The notes under the pieces are model-generated. The model worked only from the letters and a program-made list of their open reading frames with translations, did not search any database and was not told the origin of the DNA. Of a stretch of 64,000 bases of DNA, positions 35,067 to 46,177 are shown in pieces; the stretch's first letter is position 1; each line of letters starts with the position of its first letter. A program made the position numbers and the translations under genes. This DNA comes from Pyxicephalus adspersus (lineage: Eukaryota > Chordata > Amphibia > Anura > Pyxicephalidae): NCBI RefSeq assembly GCF_032062135.1, contig NC_092858.1, positions 170,922,622 through 170,986,621 on the forward strand. The letters are read 5' to 3'.

Positions 35067-35080
35067 TTAATATTAATCTA
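34580..35080 (+). mobile_element. L2-type LINE, 3' end with ORF2 relic
   Basis: The + strand frame around 34710-34800 reads RVQDFSSAPTLWNGL, the form of the conserved AP-LWN-LP block near the end of L2/CR1-type ORF2 proteins, followed by a decayed FK-LKTHLF-like segment. Downstream are 'gattgtaagctcttcggggc' and 'ttggcgctatataaatcctg' and a long (AAT)n tract. This ties the short tails elsewhere in the window to a LINE. It is 5'-truncated and inactive. Confidence 0.8.
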
Positions 35081-35139
35081 TACATTTGACAAGAGAGAAA
35101 TACACTGTATTTAGACAAACACAAAAATGGATTATGAGT

Positions 35140-35166
35140 TTGATATATATATATATATAATATATA
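35140..35166. repeat. (TA)n-rich simple repeat
   Basis: A short run of alternating T and A. Confidence 0.8.
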
Positions 35167-35393
35167 CCTATAGTATTGTGCACACTTGACTATCACACTT
35201 ACTATATAGACAAAAATATGGGAATACCCCTCCAGATGATGAAGTTCAGGTGTGCCCAGTAAAAGTATTGGTAATTGTACAGGATACCAAGACATGTAAG
35301 AGATATGTGTCCCTCCATCCCTATGGTCACAGTTTGGGGAAGGCCCTTTTCTATACCACCATGACATTGAAAAGCCAGGTTCATAAAGACATC

Positions 35394-35612
35394 AGACCTG
35401 ATTTATTAAAGCTCTCCATGGTTGGAGAGGATACACTATCATCAGTGAAGCTGAGTGATCCAACAAACCTGAAATGGATCTGGTCCAGGATTGAAAAAAA
35501 TTTGCTAAGAGCAAACGACTTAAGAAATCCATTCCAGGTTTGCTGGATCACCCAGCTTTCCCGATGAACGTGTATCCTCTCCAGCCTTGAAAAACTTTAA
35601 TAAATCAGGCCC
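35394..35612. mobile_element. Palindromic foldback MITE, copy 2
   Basis: It starts 'agacctgatttattaaagct' and ends 'ctttaataaatcaggccc', with mirrored 'ggagaggatacact' and 'tgtatcctctcc'. This is a complete copy of the family seen at 2883. Confidence 0.85.
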
Positions 35613-35857
35613 ATAGTGTTTCTCTCTTGGTGATGGCCATTTTGGAGAAACTTGTGTCCTTCACACAGCACTGACCTCAGATTTACTGAACACCTTTGGG
35701 AAGAATTAGAAGACCAACTGAAAGCCAGGTCTTCTCATCTGACAACCAGTAATTGGCACTTCTATTGATCTAAATGAAGATATGGAAATAAAAAAAGGAA
35801 TGAACATCCTTCATACATATAAACTTCCCATAAAATACTGTAGAAGTAAATTTACAC

Positions 35858-36124
35858 ATTATTATTCAGTATTAATATGGTGCCAACATATTACAGAGCA
35901 CTGTACAAAGTCCATAGTCACGCCACTAGCTGTCCCTCAAAGGAGCTCACAATCTAATGTCCCTACCATAGTCACATGCCATTGATACAGTCTAAGGTGA
36001 ATTTTGGGGGAAACCCACACAAACACAGGGAGAACCAGCAAACTCCATGCAGATAGTGTCCTGGTCAAACCTGGGACCCAGCGCTGCAGAGGCCAGAGTG
36101 CTAACCACTGAGCCACCGTGCTTC
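35858..36124 (-). mobile_element. tRNA-headed SINE, near full length
   Basis: On the reverse strand it runs from the L2-type tail through the body to a tRNA-like head. The + strand reads 'ggtgccaacatattacagag', 'caaactccatgcagatagtg' and 'gtgctaaccactgagccacc'. The head contains a B-box-like 'aggtttgacc' on the minus strand. Confidence 0.8.
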
Positions 36125-36713
36125 CACATTACACAGAATTCATATACAATAACCTTTTAATTTTTGCTCGGCCTGTCTGTAAGCTGGACAGAACCAGTAA
36201 ATTGCACTTGTTGCTTGGATTTGCTTTTTTATACTACAACATATTTCAGATTGTACCACTTGTTATTCATCTCCTGTTGGTTTTGTGGTCATCAGCCAGT
36301 GAATCAGAATTGTTGCAATCTGACTTGCTTTCATTTCCTTATTTTCTGTTTCCGTTTTATTTCTGTTTATCAGAAGTGATCACTTGAAAGATAATAGTGT
36401 AAGACCGAGGGTGAAACATGCTGAATAGCACAATGTGGCCCAAATTAACTAGATCTACATTTTCAGTATTGGATGATTGTAGGAAAGTTGAGTCCCATAA
36501 ATTAAAGTATTAGGGGCTTCAGTAAGTGATAAAGGCATGAATAAAAAATACAAATTATTACATCAGATATTTACACGGTGCCTAGAGATAAATGTGATAT
36601 TATTGAATATAAAAAGAAGTGACTACACCTTGAGCTATTATTGATTCATTTTCCATAACCCATCAGTATCTGACAGTGGCCAGTAGACTCTTTCCATCCA
36701 TGGTTGATTCAAT
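36125..36713. other. Intron sequence, nothing recognised
   Basis: Two overlapping open frames at 36118-36387 are hydrophobic by composition only. No exon or repeat is recognised. Confidence 0.4.
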
Positions 36714-36920
36714 GGGCCTGATTTATTAAAGCTCTGGAGGGTGGAGAGGATACACTTTGATCAGTGAACCTGAATGATCAGGCAAACCTGGAATAGATTT
36801 CTTAAAAGTAATTTGCTATTTATTAGCAAATGTTTTCAATCCTGGACCAGATCCATTCCAGGTTTGCTGGATCACCCAGCTTCACTGATAAAAGTGTATT
36901 CTCTCCAGCCTTGGAGAGCT
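36714..36920. mobile_element. Palindromic foldback MITE, copy 3 (right end lost)
   Basis: It starts 'gggcctgatttattaaagct' and has both arms of the hairpin but stops at 'ccttggagagctt', lacking the terminal 'taataaatcaggccc'. Confidence 0.8.
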
Positions 36921-37536
36921 TGGAAGTCGCAATGCAGCCCCAAACTTCCTTCACCATGCTTCAAAATTAGTATCAGGTTCTTCTTGTCAAATGCTAATTT
37001 TAGTTTGTTCAATATGTGTCTACCTATATTACTGTGGACATACAACTCCGCTTTGATTCACCAGTCCGCAGAACATTGTCTCCGGTCTTTGCCTATATGA
37101 CTTATAGCAAGCTGTAGTCTTATTGCACACCTACTATAAATGTTACATTCCGGAAATCCCTTTCTTATAGTAAAGCCATGTACTTTGATATAAAATATTG
37201 CAAAATGCACCACCTAATTTTAGAGACTTTTAATAGTCAGCACTTGGACTGAATTTGGGGGTCAGCCAAATGTGGACTAGCAGCCATTTGAAATCCATTC
37301 TTGGCAATTATTTCTCTTACAGTGGAATGATTGAACTTAGATCATTTAGATTCGTGTTAAAATCCTATGCAAGCCTCATAGTCATCTACATTCTTTTTCT
37401 TATATTTTGTCTTGTATCACGCATACCCCACATATCAATAGCAAAAATATCAACAGGCCATTGATATCTGAGGTTCTAATAGGACATGTTCTACCAGCAT
37501 ACATCCTAAAGAAATATTTAATATTGGCAACAAGGG
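36921..37536. other. Intron sequence, nothing recognised
   Basis: Resembles no family repeated in the window. No exon signals with homology. Confidence 0.4.
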
Positions 37537-37640
37537 ATCTTTTTATAAAGCAGCGACTCTCACATTCACTGAAACGATGGAGAATTTTCTAGGTCCATGT
37601 GTTTCAATGACAGCAATTAAATCTCCATGATGGAAAGTTA
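37537..37640. mobile_element. Small palindromic MITE, copy
   Basis: It contains 'ctcacattcactgaaacgat' and 'gtgtttcaatgacagcaatt', related to 16797-16918 and 37971-38107. Confidence 0.5.
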
Positions 37641-37970
37641 TAAATACTGAACACTTGATTCTAATGTCATGCACTTGAATTGGTAACAAATGTAGTGGTG
37701 TACTTACTTTATCACTTTGTGAAATATCTGAATTTTCGATAACTTAGATTATGAGAAATATCCCAATATCCCATACAAATTTCTTTATCTGTAGACGCAG
37801 TTTGCATAACAATCTAATATTTGCCTATGCAAATATGCTAAAAAAACACCTTTTCCACTTCTCTAAATGATCTCTATGTATAAAAATTATGAAATCAGCT
37901 TTCTGTACTCCTCCTAACAGCAGAACTCTAGACTGCTCTATTTATAAAACAGGGAACTTTAGACAACTCT
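37641..37970. other. Intron sequence, nothing recognised
   Basis: AT-rich, with no exon or clear repeat. Confidence 0.4.
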
Positions 37971-38107
37971 ATTTATAAAACAGGGAATCTGACATTCCCT
38001 TAAACATTCACTGATAGGAATTTTCCAGGATCCAAGTGTTTCAATGGAATTAATGCATTCCATCAGTGAATACTTAAGGGAATGTCAGATTCACTGTTTT
38101 ATAAATA
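37971..38107. mobile_element. Small palindromic MITE, best preserved
   Basis: The left arm includes 'gaatctgacattcccttaa' and the right arm its reverse complement 'ttaagggaatgtcagattc', each bounded by 'tttataaaac' or 'gttttataaa'. The stem is about 30 bp. Confidence 0.7.
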
Positions 38108-38551
38108 GTGTTTGCCATTTAAGACTTACTGTATAGTTATGTAAAGGGAACATAGTTAAAAAAAAAAGAAAGCACAGAAAAAAACTTTATCAGTATGCTG
38201 GTGCCCCTTATTGTCCAATCAAAAGAGCAGGGAGCTGGCCTAACAGATATTTTTTCAGCTAAAACTGTTTACATATCAGTCAATGAACAAAGGTAATACA
38301 TTTTTGTTCCTGAAAGTGGCTCCTCCTGTGCATTTCTTAGCTGAGCAGGTCCAACCAGGAAAATACTTCTTACAGACCATATAGCTTCTATACTCTGCTC
38401 TGTGTTAGTCAGTCAGTTAGTCTGTCAGTTAGCATGGAAAGGTTGGCACAAACACAAAATATTTCAGGAGCTGGATAGTGACATTTTCTCTTACAAGCAA
38501 AGGATATGGTCGTGTTATTTGTGTATATTTTATTTGATTGAAGTTTAAAGT
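38108..38551. other. Intron sequence, nothing recognised
   Basis: No exon or repeat family was identified. Confidence 0.4.
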
Positions 38552-38565
38552 GGGGGGGGGGGGGG
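38552..38565 (+). repeat. Poly-G run (14)
   Basis: An uninterrupted run of G directly beside the CR1 fragment. Confidence 0.9.
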
Positions 38566-39035
38566 TATGATCACCTTGTATAAATACCGTATATAAATGG
38601 TCCATAAGAGAACTCTCCTACCGATTATTCACGTTAAGATCATTACAAAGCACAAGGGGGCGCTCTTTGCATCTGGAGGAGAATAAGTTATCTCCGGATA
38701 AGGAAGGGATTCTTAACTGTAAGGTGTGAAAATGTGGAATCGGCTCCCTCGGGAAGTATTTTCAGCAACTACTATAGATTGCTGGATGATTTCTAGAAGC
38801 ACAGAATATAAAGTTCTAAAGTAAAGATATCAAAGACTGCTAATCTAGGAAGGGATCAATGGATCAAGAAGGAATGTTTTTTCCCCTGTTGGAGCAAATT
38901 GTACCAGGGTTTTTTTTTTTGCCTTCCTCTGATCAACTATGTCCATAGAGTTTTATATCTGGGATATGTTTATTTCCCTAGTGGTTGAACTTGATGGACT
39001 TAAGTCTTTTTTCAACCTAACTTTGTAAGTTGCAA
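38566..39035 (+). mobile_element. CR1-type LINE, 3' end
   Basis: It shares 'aaagcacaagggggcgctct', 'gataaggaagggattctt' and 'gaaaatgtggaatcggct' with the coding part of the CR1 copy at 49981-50575, then the 3' UTR blocks 'ggagcaaattgtaccagggt' and 'ttgaacttgatggactt'. It is 5'-truncated and frame-broken. Confidence 0.85.
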
Positions 39036-39628
39036 TGGTAGTGAAATGACACAGCTGCATAAAAGCAGAATAGAATGCTGGTTGGAAAATTAATTTTTCA
39101 TACTTCAAAACCTTGGTAAATTTGTCCTTAATCCTTTGCATATGCTGAACAGGGGCCTGGACATCTCCAACTTTACCCCTGTCCTTTCTATTGTCAATAT
39201 GTGCTCTTGTTGGTTTTTGAATGAGACCGAGTTTAGTACTGCAGAGGTTGGGGCCTCCTGTGCACCCGTGATATGTACATAGGTGCACTTGTCATCAGGA
39301 GGCTTCCAGGCCACATAAAAGTTTTTTTTGAGAACTATAAAAGTAATTGTATGACTGTTTGCAGGATAAAATGGAAAAATATGAAGCATTCCAGCTTCTG
39401 CACGCTTGCTATGTGAGAAGGTAGGGGTTCTGTGTAATTAGCCAGTTTGCCCTACTCCAAAACATTCTGTTTACACACCTTTTTGCATTTACAATATGAA
39501 CATTGCAAACAATTAAAGATTAACTTTACATATTCTGTCTGGTGTGCTTTGGGCCTGGTAAGAATAAGTTTTAAAATTAGTGATGTTCTCCTTGATATAA
39601 TCATAGGGAATCTCATGTCTTTTCTCAG
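39036..39628. other. Intron sequence before exon 3
   Basis: No repeat or additional exon is recognised. Confidence 0.4.
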
Positions 39629-39712
39629 GTTCCACCGCACAAACCCACAAGAAGGAAACCACCTTGTTCCCTTCCCATAGCCAAAGCTGAAGCTACCAAC
39701 AATGGCGATGAG
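39629..39712 (+). CDS. RCSD1: RCSD1 (CapZIP) exon 3, residues 37-64
   Basis: The 28-codon exon lies between acceptor 'cttttctcag' and donor GTCAGT, phase 0 at both ends. It encodes a basic proline-rich block, KPTRRKPPCSLP, that is essentially identical to a segment of human CapZIP, followed by a more variable acidic end (NNGDE). The conserved block is the strongest single identification of the gene in this half. No disabling change is seen. Confidence 0.93.
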
Positions 39713-40483
39713 GTCAGTTCCCTCTCTAAAAGCATAAGGGGGCCTGTGAATGGGGATCTGTGTTCACATGAGAACTGTTTTTGTCCCTTACAAGTAAATA
39801 GGAATGCAAAAGCAGCTTGAAGCAACATGGTGAGGATTAGAAGGAGACCAAATGTAGGTTAGAAGGAGGTCAGCTGACGGTCGGAAGACTGAATTTAGGT
39901 CGGAAGAAGGTCAACTTCAGGACAGTAGAAGATCACCTACAGCTCAAAAGGAGGTCAACTGTTGGTTGTTCCAAACTAACTACAAGACAGTGTTTCACAA
40001 CCAGGGTTCTATGGAACCCTAGGGTCCTCCGGGGGTTGTTAGGGGCTCCTTGAGCAATGATCTTTTTGGCTATCTATAAGGGTGACATTCTTCCCAAAGG
40101 CCAGCAATGTAAGAGGAATTCTTCCCAATGATCACCACACTAATATACTGTGAGCTGTGGATATAATAATTATAGAAGGAGTTCCCTGAAGACCTGAAAG
40201 TTATTTCAAAGGTCCTAATGTTAAAAAGGATTGGAATAGACCAAGAAATCTGGGATGTTGCTCTGCCCCTTGTAACTTTTTTTTAGTCTTGGAGCATCCA
40301 AGACATCTAAGACTTCAGGGACTCATTTATCCCAACAAGCTTCACCTCCAACCTAAATATTAATTTGAATATAATCTTCACAGAGCCCATTAGATAAGGA
40401 TGATGCTCTTTGTAGTTATATTACTGGTCAGTGCTGGATATCTTTTATATTTACATCTTGTTCTTTTTTTTTGTTTTTTGCAG
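39713..40483 (+). other. RCSD1: RCSD1 intron 3
   Basis: GT...AG intron of 0.8 kb. Near 39830-39970 it has irregular 'aggaggtcaactg'-like repeats, followed by a MITE. Confidence 0.9.
39987..40238 (+). mobile_element. 'TTTCTCAACCAGGGTT' MITE in RCSD1 intron 3
   Basis: It starts 'agtgtttcacaaccagggtt', has 'ggctatctataagggtgaca' and 'gacctgaaagttatttcaaa', and ends 'gttaaaaaggattggaatag'. Confidence 0.75.
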
Positions 40484-40555
40484 AAACTGTCTCCTCCACA
40501 CACACAGATGCCTAGAATCAAGGTGAAGAGTTCTCCTCTTATTGAGAAGTTACAG
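40484..40555 (+). CDS. RCSD1: RCSD1 (CapZIP) exon 4, residues 65-88
   Basis: The 24-codon exon lies between acceptor 'ttttttgcag' and consensus donor GTGAGT, phase 0 at both ends. It encodes KLSPPHTQMPRIKVKSSP followed by LIEKLQ. The KVKSSPLIEKLQ run is conserved in the human protein. The Ser-Pro pairs correspond to proline-directed phosphorylation sites known in human CapZIP for stress kinases; that these sites are used here is an inference. Confidence 0.93.
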
Positions 40556-41369
40556 GTGAGTGGAAATAAGGATACAGCTATTTAAACAACTCACATGTGA
40601 CAGTAAGATATTTAGGGCTTACTCCAAGGGATTTTTGTTTGCTTGAAATTAGTTCTATAGAAATGCATATGCATCTGAAAGCAGGTTGAAGGAAGGTGGG
40701 AAGGAGGTCAGTTGAAGGTCATGTGCATGATCACAGAAGTATTTTAAACAAAAAGCCTAAAGCCTGGGAACACAGGCCTAAAAGCACTATATAATTAATT
40801 GCCTTCATGTAGGGGTAGACACCTGCAACAGGTTAGGCAAAAGAAGAAACTTCCTTGGAAACTTTAGCAACAAAGTGGGCGTAAAACAAGTAGGCGACCT
40901 ATGCTACTGATGTACATCTCAGCTCATGGGGGGTGTACTTTGGCCTTTTTGCCTTGGTTGGTAAAGGATCTTGTTTTACCTCCTAGATGGGGAAATTCCC
41001 CACCCAACCAATGTTTTATACGTTTTCATTATCATGATTATATTAATATCAATAGATGACATAAAATTATGTAATAATACAGAATAGTGCATAATACAAA
41101 ATTGTTTTTGCTACAAAGAAAATATTTCTTGTTTGGATTACATTGGATTACAGTGCCCTCTTGTGGACAAATAACAAAAGCGCTCCAAATGTATTTATCA
41201 TTGCAATAATAAATTAATAATATTTGAATGTATACCAAGATACCAAGGATCTTAAAAACTGTTAAGTTACATTTAATATTTAAAATGATAATTTTAGTTG
41301 CATTGAATGATCAGATTGATATGTGTGTGTCTATCTTAACACTGAGCACAACTGTTCTTATATTTTCAG
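40556..41369 (+). other. RCSD1: RCSD1 intron 4
   Basis: GT...AG intron of 0.8 kb with no recognised repeat or exon. Confidence 0.9.
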
Positions 41370-41573
41370 GCTAACTTGGCATTCGCTCCTGCATCTCTTC
41401 TTCCAGGACCATCGCCTAAGAGCCCTGGTCTCAAAGTTATGGCCTCACCATTCAACAGCCCACCTTCTACCCCCAGCAGTCCAGGCCTTCACCCACATAC
41501 CAGCGAATCAGAGGAATCTCCAGTCAGCTTTGAGCAGCCACCAGAGGGCACTCCTCTCTCAAGCTACACAAAG
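41370..41573 (+). CDS. RCSD1: RCSD1 (CapZIP) exon 5, residues 89-156
   Basis: The 68-codon exon lies between acceptor 'tattttcag' and donor GTTATT, phase 0 at both ends. It encodes [13 protein letters not shown], then [20 protein letters not shown] and PSSPG, and ends [13 protein letters not shown]. Each block has a close human counterpart. The segment is rich in Ser-Pro and Pro and is probably disordered. The donor (GTTATT) is weaker than the consensus; the next in-frame stop lies a few codons beyond, so read-through would truncate the protein. Conservation of the following VRTRG at exon 6 supports the splice. Confidence 0.95.
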
Positions 41574-41654
41574 GTTATTATTGATGAATGTAGAATCCTT
41601 GCACTGGTGCAGAATTCATAGCACAAGGCTTAATTTATACTGTGGGGGTGCATT

Positions 41655-42048
41655 ATTATTATTAATATTATTGTTTTTATTATTATTTCTATTAATAATA
41701 TTAATAATAATAATAATAATAAACAGTAGTTATAAAGCCCAACATATTATGCAGCCCTGTACATTAAATAGGGGTTGCAAATGACAGACAGTGACACAGG
41801 AGGAGGAGAGGACCCTGCACTGAAGAGCTTACAATCTAAGAGGTGGAGGAGGTATCACACAATAGGAGGAGTATATAGAATGGTGGGAAGTAGTGAGGAT
41901 TTAAGAGATAGAAGAAGACGGGTAGGTATGAAAAAATGGGTTTAAGGGCAGAAAGGAGCAGAAAGTAGGAGCAAACTGAATAGGACGAGAAGACCATTCC
42001 AGAGAGTCGGGGCAGCCCTAGAAAAGTCTTGGAGTCTATGCAAGGCCA
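41655..42048 (-). mobile_element. L2-type LINE, 3' end with ORF2 relic
   Basis: A (TTA)n tract on the + strand leads into the reverse tail 'cccaacatattatgcagccc' and 'agagcttacaatctaagagg'. Further on, the minus strand reads a decayed block containing DSLEWS, corresponding to the LWN-LP region in the copy at 34580. It is inactive. Confidence 0.75.
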
Positions 42049-42145
42049 CTTGTGCTGCTGTCCATTGTGACACTGATCTTATAGGGCAGAGCACAAGAAT
42101 TCATGTAGCAGAATGGTATATCTACACCCGATGAGGAATCACGAT

Positions 42146-42369
42146 GAGCCTGATTTATTAAAGCTCTCCAAGACTGGGGAAAATAGACTATCATGGGAGA
42201 ACCTGCATGATCCAGACACCCTTGAATGGATTTCTTAAAAATAATTGGCAATTTATTTGCAAATGTTTTCATACCTGGAGCAGATCCATTCCAGGTTTGC
42301 TGAATCAACCTGGCTCCTCTATGATAGTCTATCTTCTCCAGTCTTTCAGAGATTTAATAAATCAGACTC
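42146..42369. mobile_element. Palindromic foldback MITE, copy 4
   Basis: It starts 'gagcctgatttattaaagct' and ends 'gatttaataaatcagactc', with mirrored arms. It is more diverged in the stem than the copy at 35394. Confidence 0.8.
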
Positions 42370-42624
42370 ATAGTGTGAATGAGCCTTTACAGATTGTAAA
42401 AGAAATGCAATGAGCAAGCTGGGGTTATCCCACAGGCATCATTAACTTGTTCATTGATGAGTTTAACAAGCATTCCACAAGCTGCTCTGAAAGGTTTAAC
42501 AAGCTTGTAAACACATCTTTTTTCCAGAGTTTCCATGTATTGGTCTCGTGCTGTATGGTACTAAAACAATGACGTGTGCGTCTGTGCTTAAGAACTACTA
42601 TGGTTGAGTTAAATCCAAATCCAA

Positions 42625-42815
42625 GGAACATCTGATTGCTTCACGGGTTCAGCAATGAATTTTTTCCCCCTGTTGGAGCAAATTGTACCAGGGTTTTTTT
42701 TCCTTCCTCTGAATCATCTAGGTCTATAGAGTTTTATATCTGGGATATGTTTATTTCCCTAGAGATTGGACTTGATGGTCTTTTTCCTTTTTTCAACCTA
42801 ATTATGTAACTATCA
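42625..42815 (+). repeat. CR1-type LINE 3' UTR fragment
   Basis: It contains 'ttggagcaaattgtaccagg', 'gttttatatctgggatatgt' and 'tttatttccctagagattgg', matching the 3' end of the copy at 38566-39035. Confidence 0.8.
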
Positions 42816-43147
42816 TTTCCCCCAAAATTTAGGTAAAAAAAGGGAAACTTTGACAAAATGTCACCATTCTCAATGGAGTTAAAAGGTTCCATGGGTTTAA
42901 AATGGTTACAAAAATACTGGAACTATCCTGCTACCAAAAATACATCATAAAGGGATACAGTAATAACAATCAAAATCGTAAAAAAGGAGAAAAAAATAAA
43001 AACACTAAAACAATAAAAAACTAACACCATATTGCCATGCGGCCCAATCTTTTAATATCAACTGCATGCAGAAATTCAGTTCAGTGTGTTTTTTTTCTTT
43101 GTTGTTTGTTATGGTGCAGCACAGGTGAACATTGAGGTATGTTGATA

Positions 43148-43335
43148 TTGTTTTTATTAATATTATTATTGAAAAGTATTTATATAGCCCCAACATATTA
43201 CGCAGCGCTGTACATTAAATAGGGGTTGCAAATGACAGATGGATACCGACAGTGACACAGGAGGAGGAGAGGACCCTGCCCCGAAGAGCTTACAATCTAG
43301 GAGGTGGGTGAAGAATCACACAATAGGAGGGGGAA
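43148..43335 (-). repeat. L2-type LINE 3' tail
   Basis: A (ATT)n tract, then 'tatttatatagccccaacat', 'attacgcagcgctgtacatt' and 'gccccgaagagcttacaatc'. Well preserved. Confidence 0.85.
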
Positions 43336-43391
43336 ATCCATACGTAGTATAACACACATCTGTCGCAGCAGCATAGATGTGAGCCCAGCCA

Positions 43392-43886
43392 TAAAGCGTA
43401 CCTAAACTTAGAAATTTCACTTTACATAAAAGGGTAAACAACCCTTGTATGTAAGATAAAAATTCTGTTTTGTTTTAATTTTTTTAGGTGCAACACCCTT
43501 TTTTATAAAAAAAAAGGATGCAGCACTGCCCCCTAATTCTCGCTTAGGGGAATGGGAGCGCAAAGCTTCCCGGGATACCTACGTCACGTTATCCAGGAGG
43601 CTCTTTTGTGCTCCTTCTGTGCATGCCCAAGCATCTCGGCATGCGCAGAATGAGCCTTTTTGTGCAAATAGAAAAATATGCCGATCCCAAGATTTTTTTT
43701 GCGCATGGTCGGGTGACGTAGGAAGAAGAACCCGGAAGAAGAGGAGAAAATGGCAACGCCCAGAGCGCTGGGACAGATTCCCGGACAACGCGGGATCAGA
43801 TAAAAGACACCCCTGAATGAATCGGACTCCCTGCGGGATTGAAGGTGTTTTTTTTGGCAGTTTTTAGTTTAGTTCCTTTTTAAAAC
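43392..43886 (+). mobile_element. 'AAGCGGAACTAAAC'-type MITE, long copy
   Basis: It starts 'ataaagcgtacctaaactta' and ends 'tttagtttagttccttttta', inverted relatives. The GC-rich interior holds 'cccgggatacctacgtcacg', matching the reverse strand of 13864-14237. It lies about 100 bp upstream of RCSD1 exon 6. Confidence 0.65.
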
Positions 43887-43981
43887 GTTTTACCTTTCCC
43901 AACTATATCCAAAAAAGTAAATGTCTATAGTTAGCTCTTTGCATCAATCCAGGTCACTAATGTTGTATCATGTACTCCCAG

Positions 43982-44437
43982 GTTCGTACCAGAGGCTCCT
44001 TAAAAAGACGACCCCCAAGTCGGAGGTTTAGAAAATCACAAACTGATATGGACTTTGATATGGATATCATGAACACGACCCCTAAAGAAAATGGGGATAA
44101 AGTAAAAGAAGAGGGCCCTGAGAGTTCAAAGGGTAAAGATGACACCTGCGAGACAGACGCGGCGTCACATGAACCAGTGGAAAAGTCATCGGAGAGTCGG
44201 CAGGATGACCCTGGAAAGGCAGAGAAAGAAGTAGACAAAGAGACACAGGATAAAGAGGGATCGCCCAGCACAGCGGAGAGGGAAAACCCCAACAAAGAGG
44301 AAGCCACATCGGATACAAATGACATAGACTCACCAATCACTAAAGAGGAAATAGCCAATGCAGAGGACGATAATGAAAAGCCAAGCGATGAACAAGAGAA
44401 GGAAGAGAGCAGCAAGCCTAGCAAATCAGATGGTGAT
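43982..44437 (+). CDS. RCSD1: RCSD1 (CapZIP) exon 6, residues 157-308
   Basis: The 152-codon exon lies between an acceptor 'tactcccag' and a consensus donor GTAAGT at 44438, phase 0 at both ends. It opens with the diagnostic basic block RTRGSLKRRPPSRRFRKSQ, part of the RCSD signature and nearly identical in human. The rest is low-complexity, dominated by Glu, Lys, Asp and Ser, as in other CapZIP proteins, and is likely disordered. Human RCSD1 has a longer acidic region here (whole protein about 416 residues against about 313 here), so the frog tail is shorter. If the donor were skipped, the frame would run on to a stop near 44545. Confidence 0.95.
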
Positions 44438-44765
44438 GTAAGTGGTAGTATTGTTTCCGACTATCTTCTTCTAGCACAGAACCCCTTCCCCTACATTAAG
44501 GAGAAGAGAGAGAGATGTTCTGTAGTCCTAGAAGACGTTAGATAAACTGCACAGGTGAAGCCCCTGGATAGGAGATAAATATTAGATGTTTCTATTTCTA
44601 ATCGATTGATCAATAATCAGAAAATCAATTAGAAAGGTTAGAAATTGCCATTGGATCTGCTTGTGTGTACTAGGCCTAAGCTACTAAACAGTACCAGTAC
44701 CCAGTGACACTGAAATCCCTTGGAATCAATAGATTGCAATGAGCTTAGTCCTTAGGACCATATCA

Positions 44766-44837
44766 TGTTATTATTATTCGACAGTTTTTATATAGTGCCA
44801 ACATATTATGGAGTGCTGTACATTAAATAGGGGAGCC
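44766..44837 (-). repeat. L2-type LINE 3' tail, short
   Basis: It contains 'tttatatagtgccaacatat' and 'gctgtacattaaatagggg'. Confidence 0.75.
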
Positions 44838-44901
44838 TTCCTGTCCCTGGTCACAACTGGCCAGCGACAGGATCGGTAACAAACCACTTGTTGGTTTCAA
44901 T

Positions 44902-44974
44902 AACCCTATTTAATGTACAGTGCTGCATAATATGTTGGCGCTATATAAATACTGTTTGATAATAATGATAATAA
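44902..44974 (+). repeat. L2-type LINE 3' tail, short
   Basis: It contains 'gtacagtgctgcataatatg' and 'ttggcgctatataaatactg', ending in a (AAT)n tract. Confidence 0.8.
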
Positions 44975-45000
44975 TTTGCCCCTTTGCTGGACTAGCAAGT

Positions 45001-45160
45001 TATTGTTATTATTATTAATATTAATAATAATAAATAGGATTTATATAGAGCCAACATAATACGCAGCGCTGTACATTAAATAGGGGTTGCAAATGACAGA
45101 CAGATACAGACAGTGACACAGGAGAGGACCCTGCCCCGAAGAGCTTACAATCTAGGAGAT
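45001..45160 (-). repeat. L2-type LINE 3' tail
   Basis: It contains a (ATT)n tract, 'ttatatagagccaacataat', 'acgcagcgctgtacattaaa' and 'gccccgaagagcttacaatc'. Confidence 0.85.
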
Positions 45161-45646
45161 GTTGCTTTGTTACTGCTCTATCTCCACTAGTGAGGGAAAT
45201 TTGGCAGCTGTACATGGCCAAAGGAATGGGCTGCAGCTGGAGCACGAAAGGTACTGAGCTGCAGGTCATCACGTTTCTGGTAGGCCTGGGGCAAATGACC
45301 TTTTTAACCCAAGCCCTGAGAACAAATTTCTAGTTGATTACCTGAGAAGTGAGAATCTGTTACCTATTCAGGATAAAGTGATGAACTTATACTTACAGTG
45401 TCTCATTGTCATTCCTCCTGCCAAAATAACACCGGTAAGCTTAGCGAGAGAGGTAGCTTATCATGGCCGGAGGTCCCATGCTTCAGGAAGTCTGTAGTCA
45501 CATACATGGAACTGGAACTGCAGAGATACTGTAGGAAATAATATAACAGAATTAAGGGATGGGCCTAAAACATAATCACTTTGCCCCATATATAGGTCAG
45601 TTTAAGAGAATATTAAGATCTAAGCATTTTGGTGCATTGGTTTAAG

Positions 45647-45906
45647 GCAGCCTTATTCAACCTATTTAAAATGAACCCTTGAAAAAACTTTTAGGTCTTC
45701 AGGGACCCCCTTCTATAATTCCCATAGCCACAGCGCACAGTATATTAGTGTGGTGGTCAGTGGGAAGAATTCCTCTTAAATTGCTGGCCATTGGGAAGAA
45801 TGTTACCATTACAGATTACCATTGGTTTCACCTAAACTACCCTGAGATTCACACATTGCGCAAGGATTCGCTAGCAACCTAAGGGGGAACCCTTGTTGAG
45901 AAATGG
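45647..45906 (-). mobile_element. 'TTTCTCAACCAGGGTT' MITE in RCSD1 intron 6
   Basis: Reverse copy: it starts 'gcagccttattcaacctatt', includes 'cccttgaaaaaacttttagg' and ends 'gaacccttgttgagaaatgg'. Confidence 0.75.
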
Positions 45907-46177
45907 TTACAAAGCAAAACAAGTAGCGCTGTAATGTATTATTGCATGTTATTAGTGCTTAGCTAGTTACTGTGCACTGCGCCTCAAAACCGCATTGCCT
46001 TAGTGCATTGGGATGCCATTCATAATGCAACCCACTAATGGAAATCCTAAATGGGCTGCTTGGGTACCACAACAGACCAACAAATGTGCATTCTGCATTT
46101 TTGTCAGCACACTGCATCACACGGGCACTGATGGTGCATTGTGGTGCCAATAAATTAAATGGAATCACATACAACTC

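Larger units (their letters stand above)
34339..39628 (+). other. RCSD1: RCSD1 intron 2
   Basis: GT...AG intron of 5.3 kb between exons 2 and 3. It holds an L2 fragment, a SINE, two foldback MITEs and a CR1 fragment. Confidence 0.85.
41574..43981 (+). other. RCSD1: RCSD1 intron 5
   Basis: GT...AG intron of 2.4 kb, mostly transposon sequence listed separately. Confidence 0.9.

Noticed and set aside
43957..44424. 155-codon minus-strand frame rich in Ser and Leu
   Set aside because: It is the antisense shadow of RCSD1 exon 6, whose Glu/Lys-rich codons read as Ser/Leu/Phe on the other strand.
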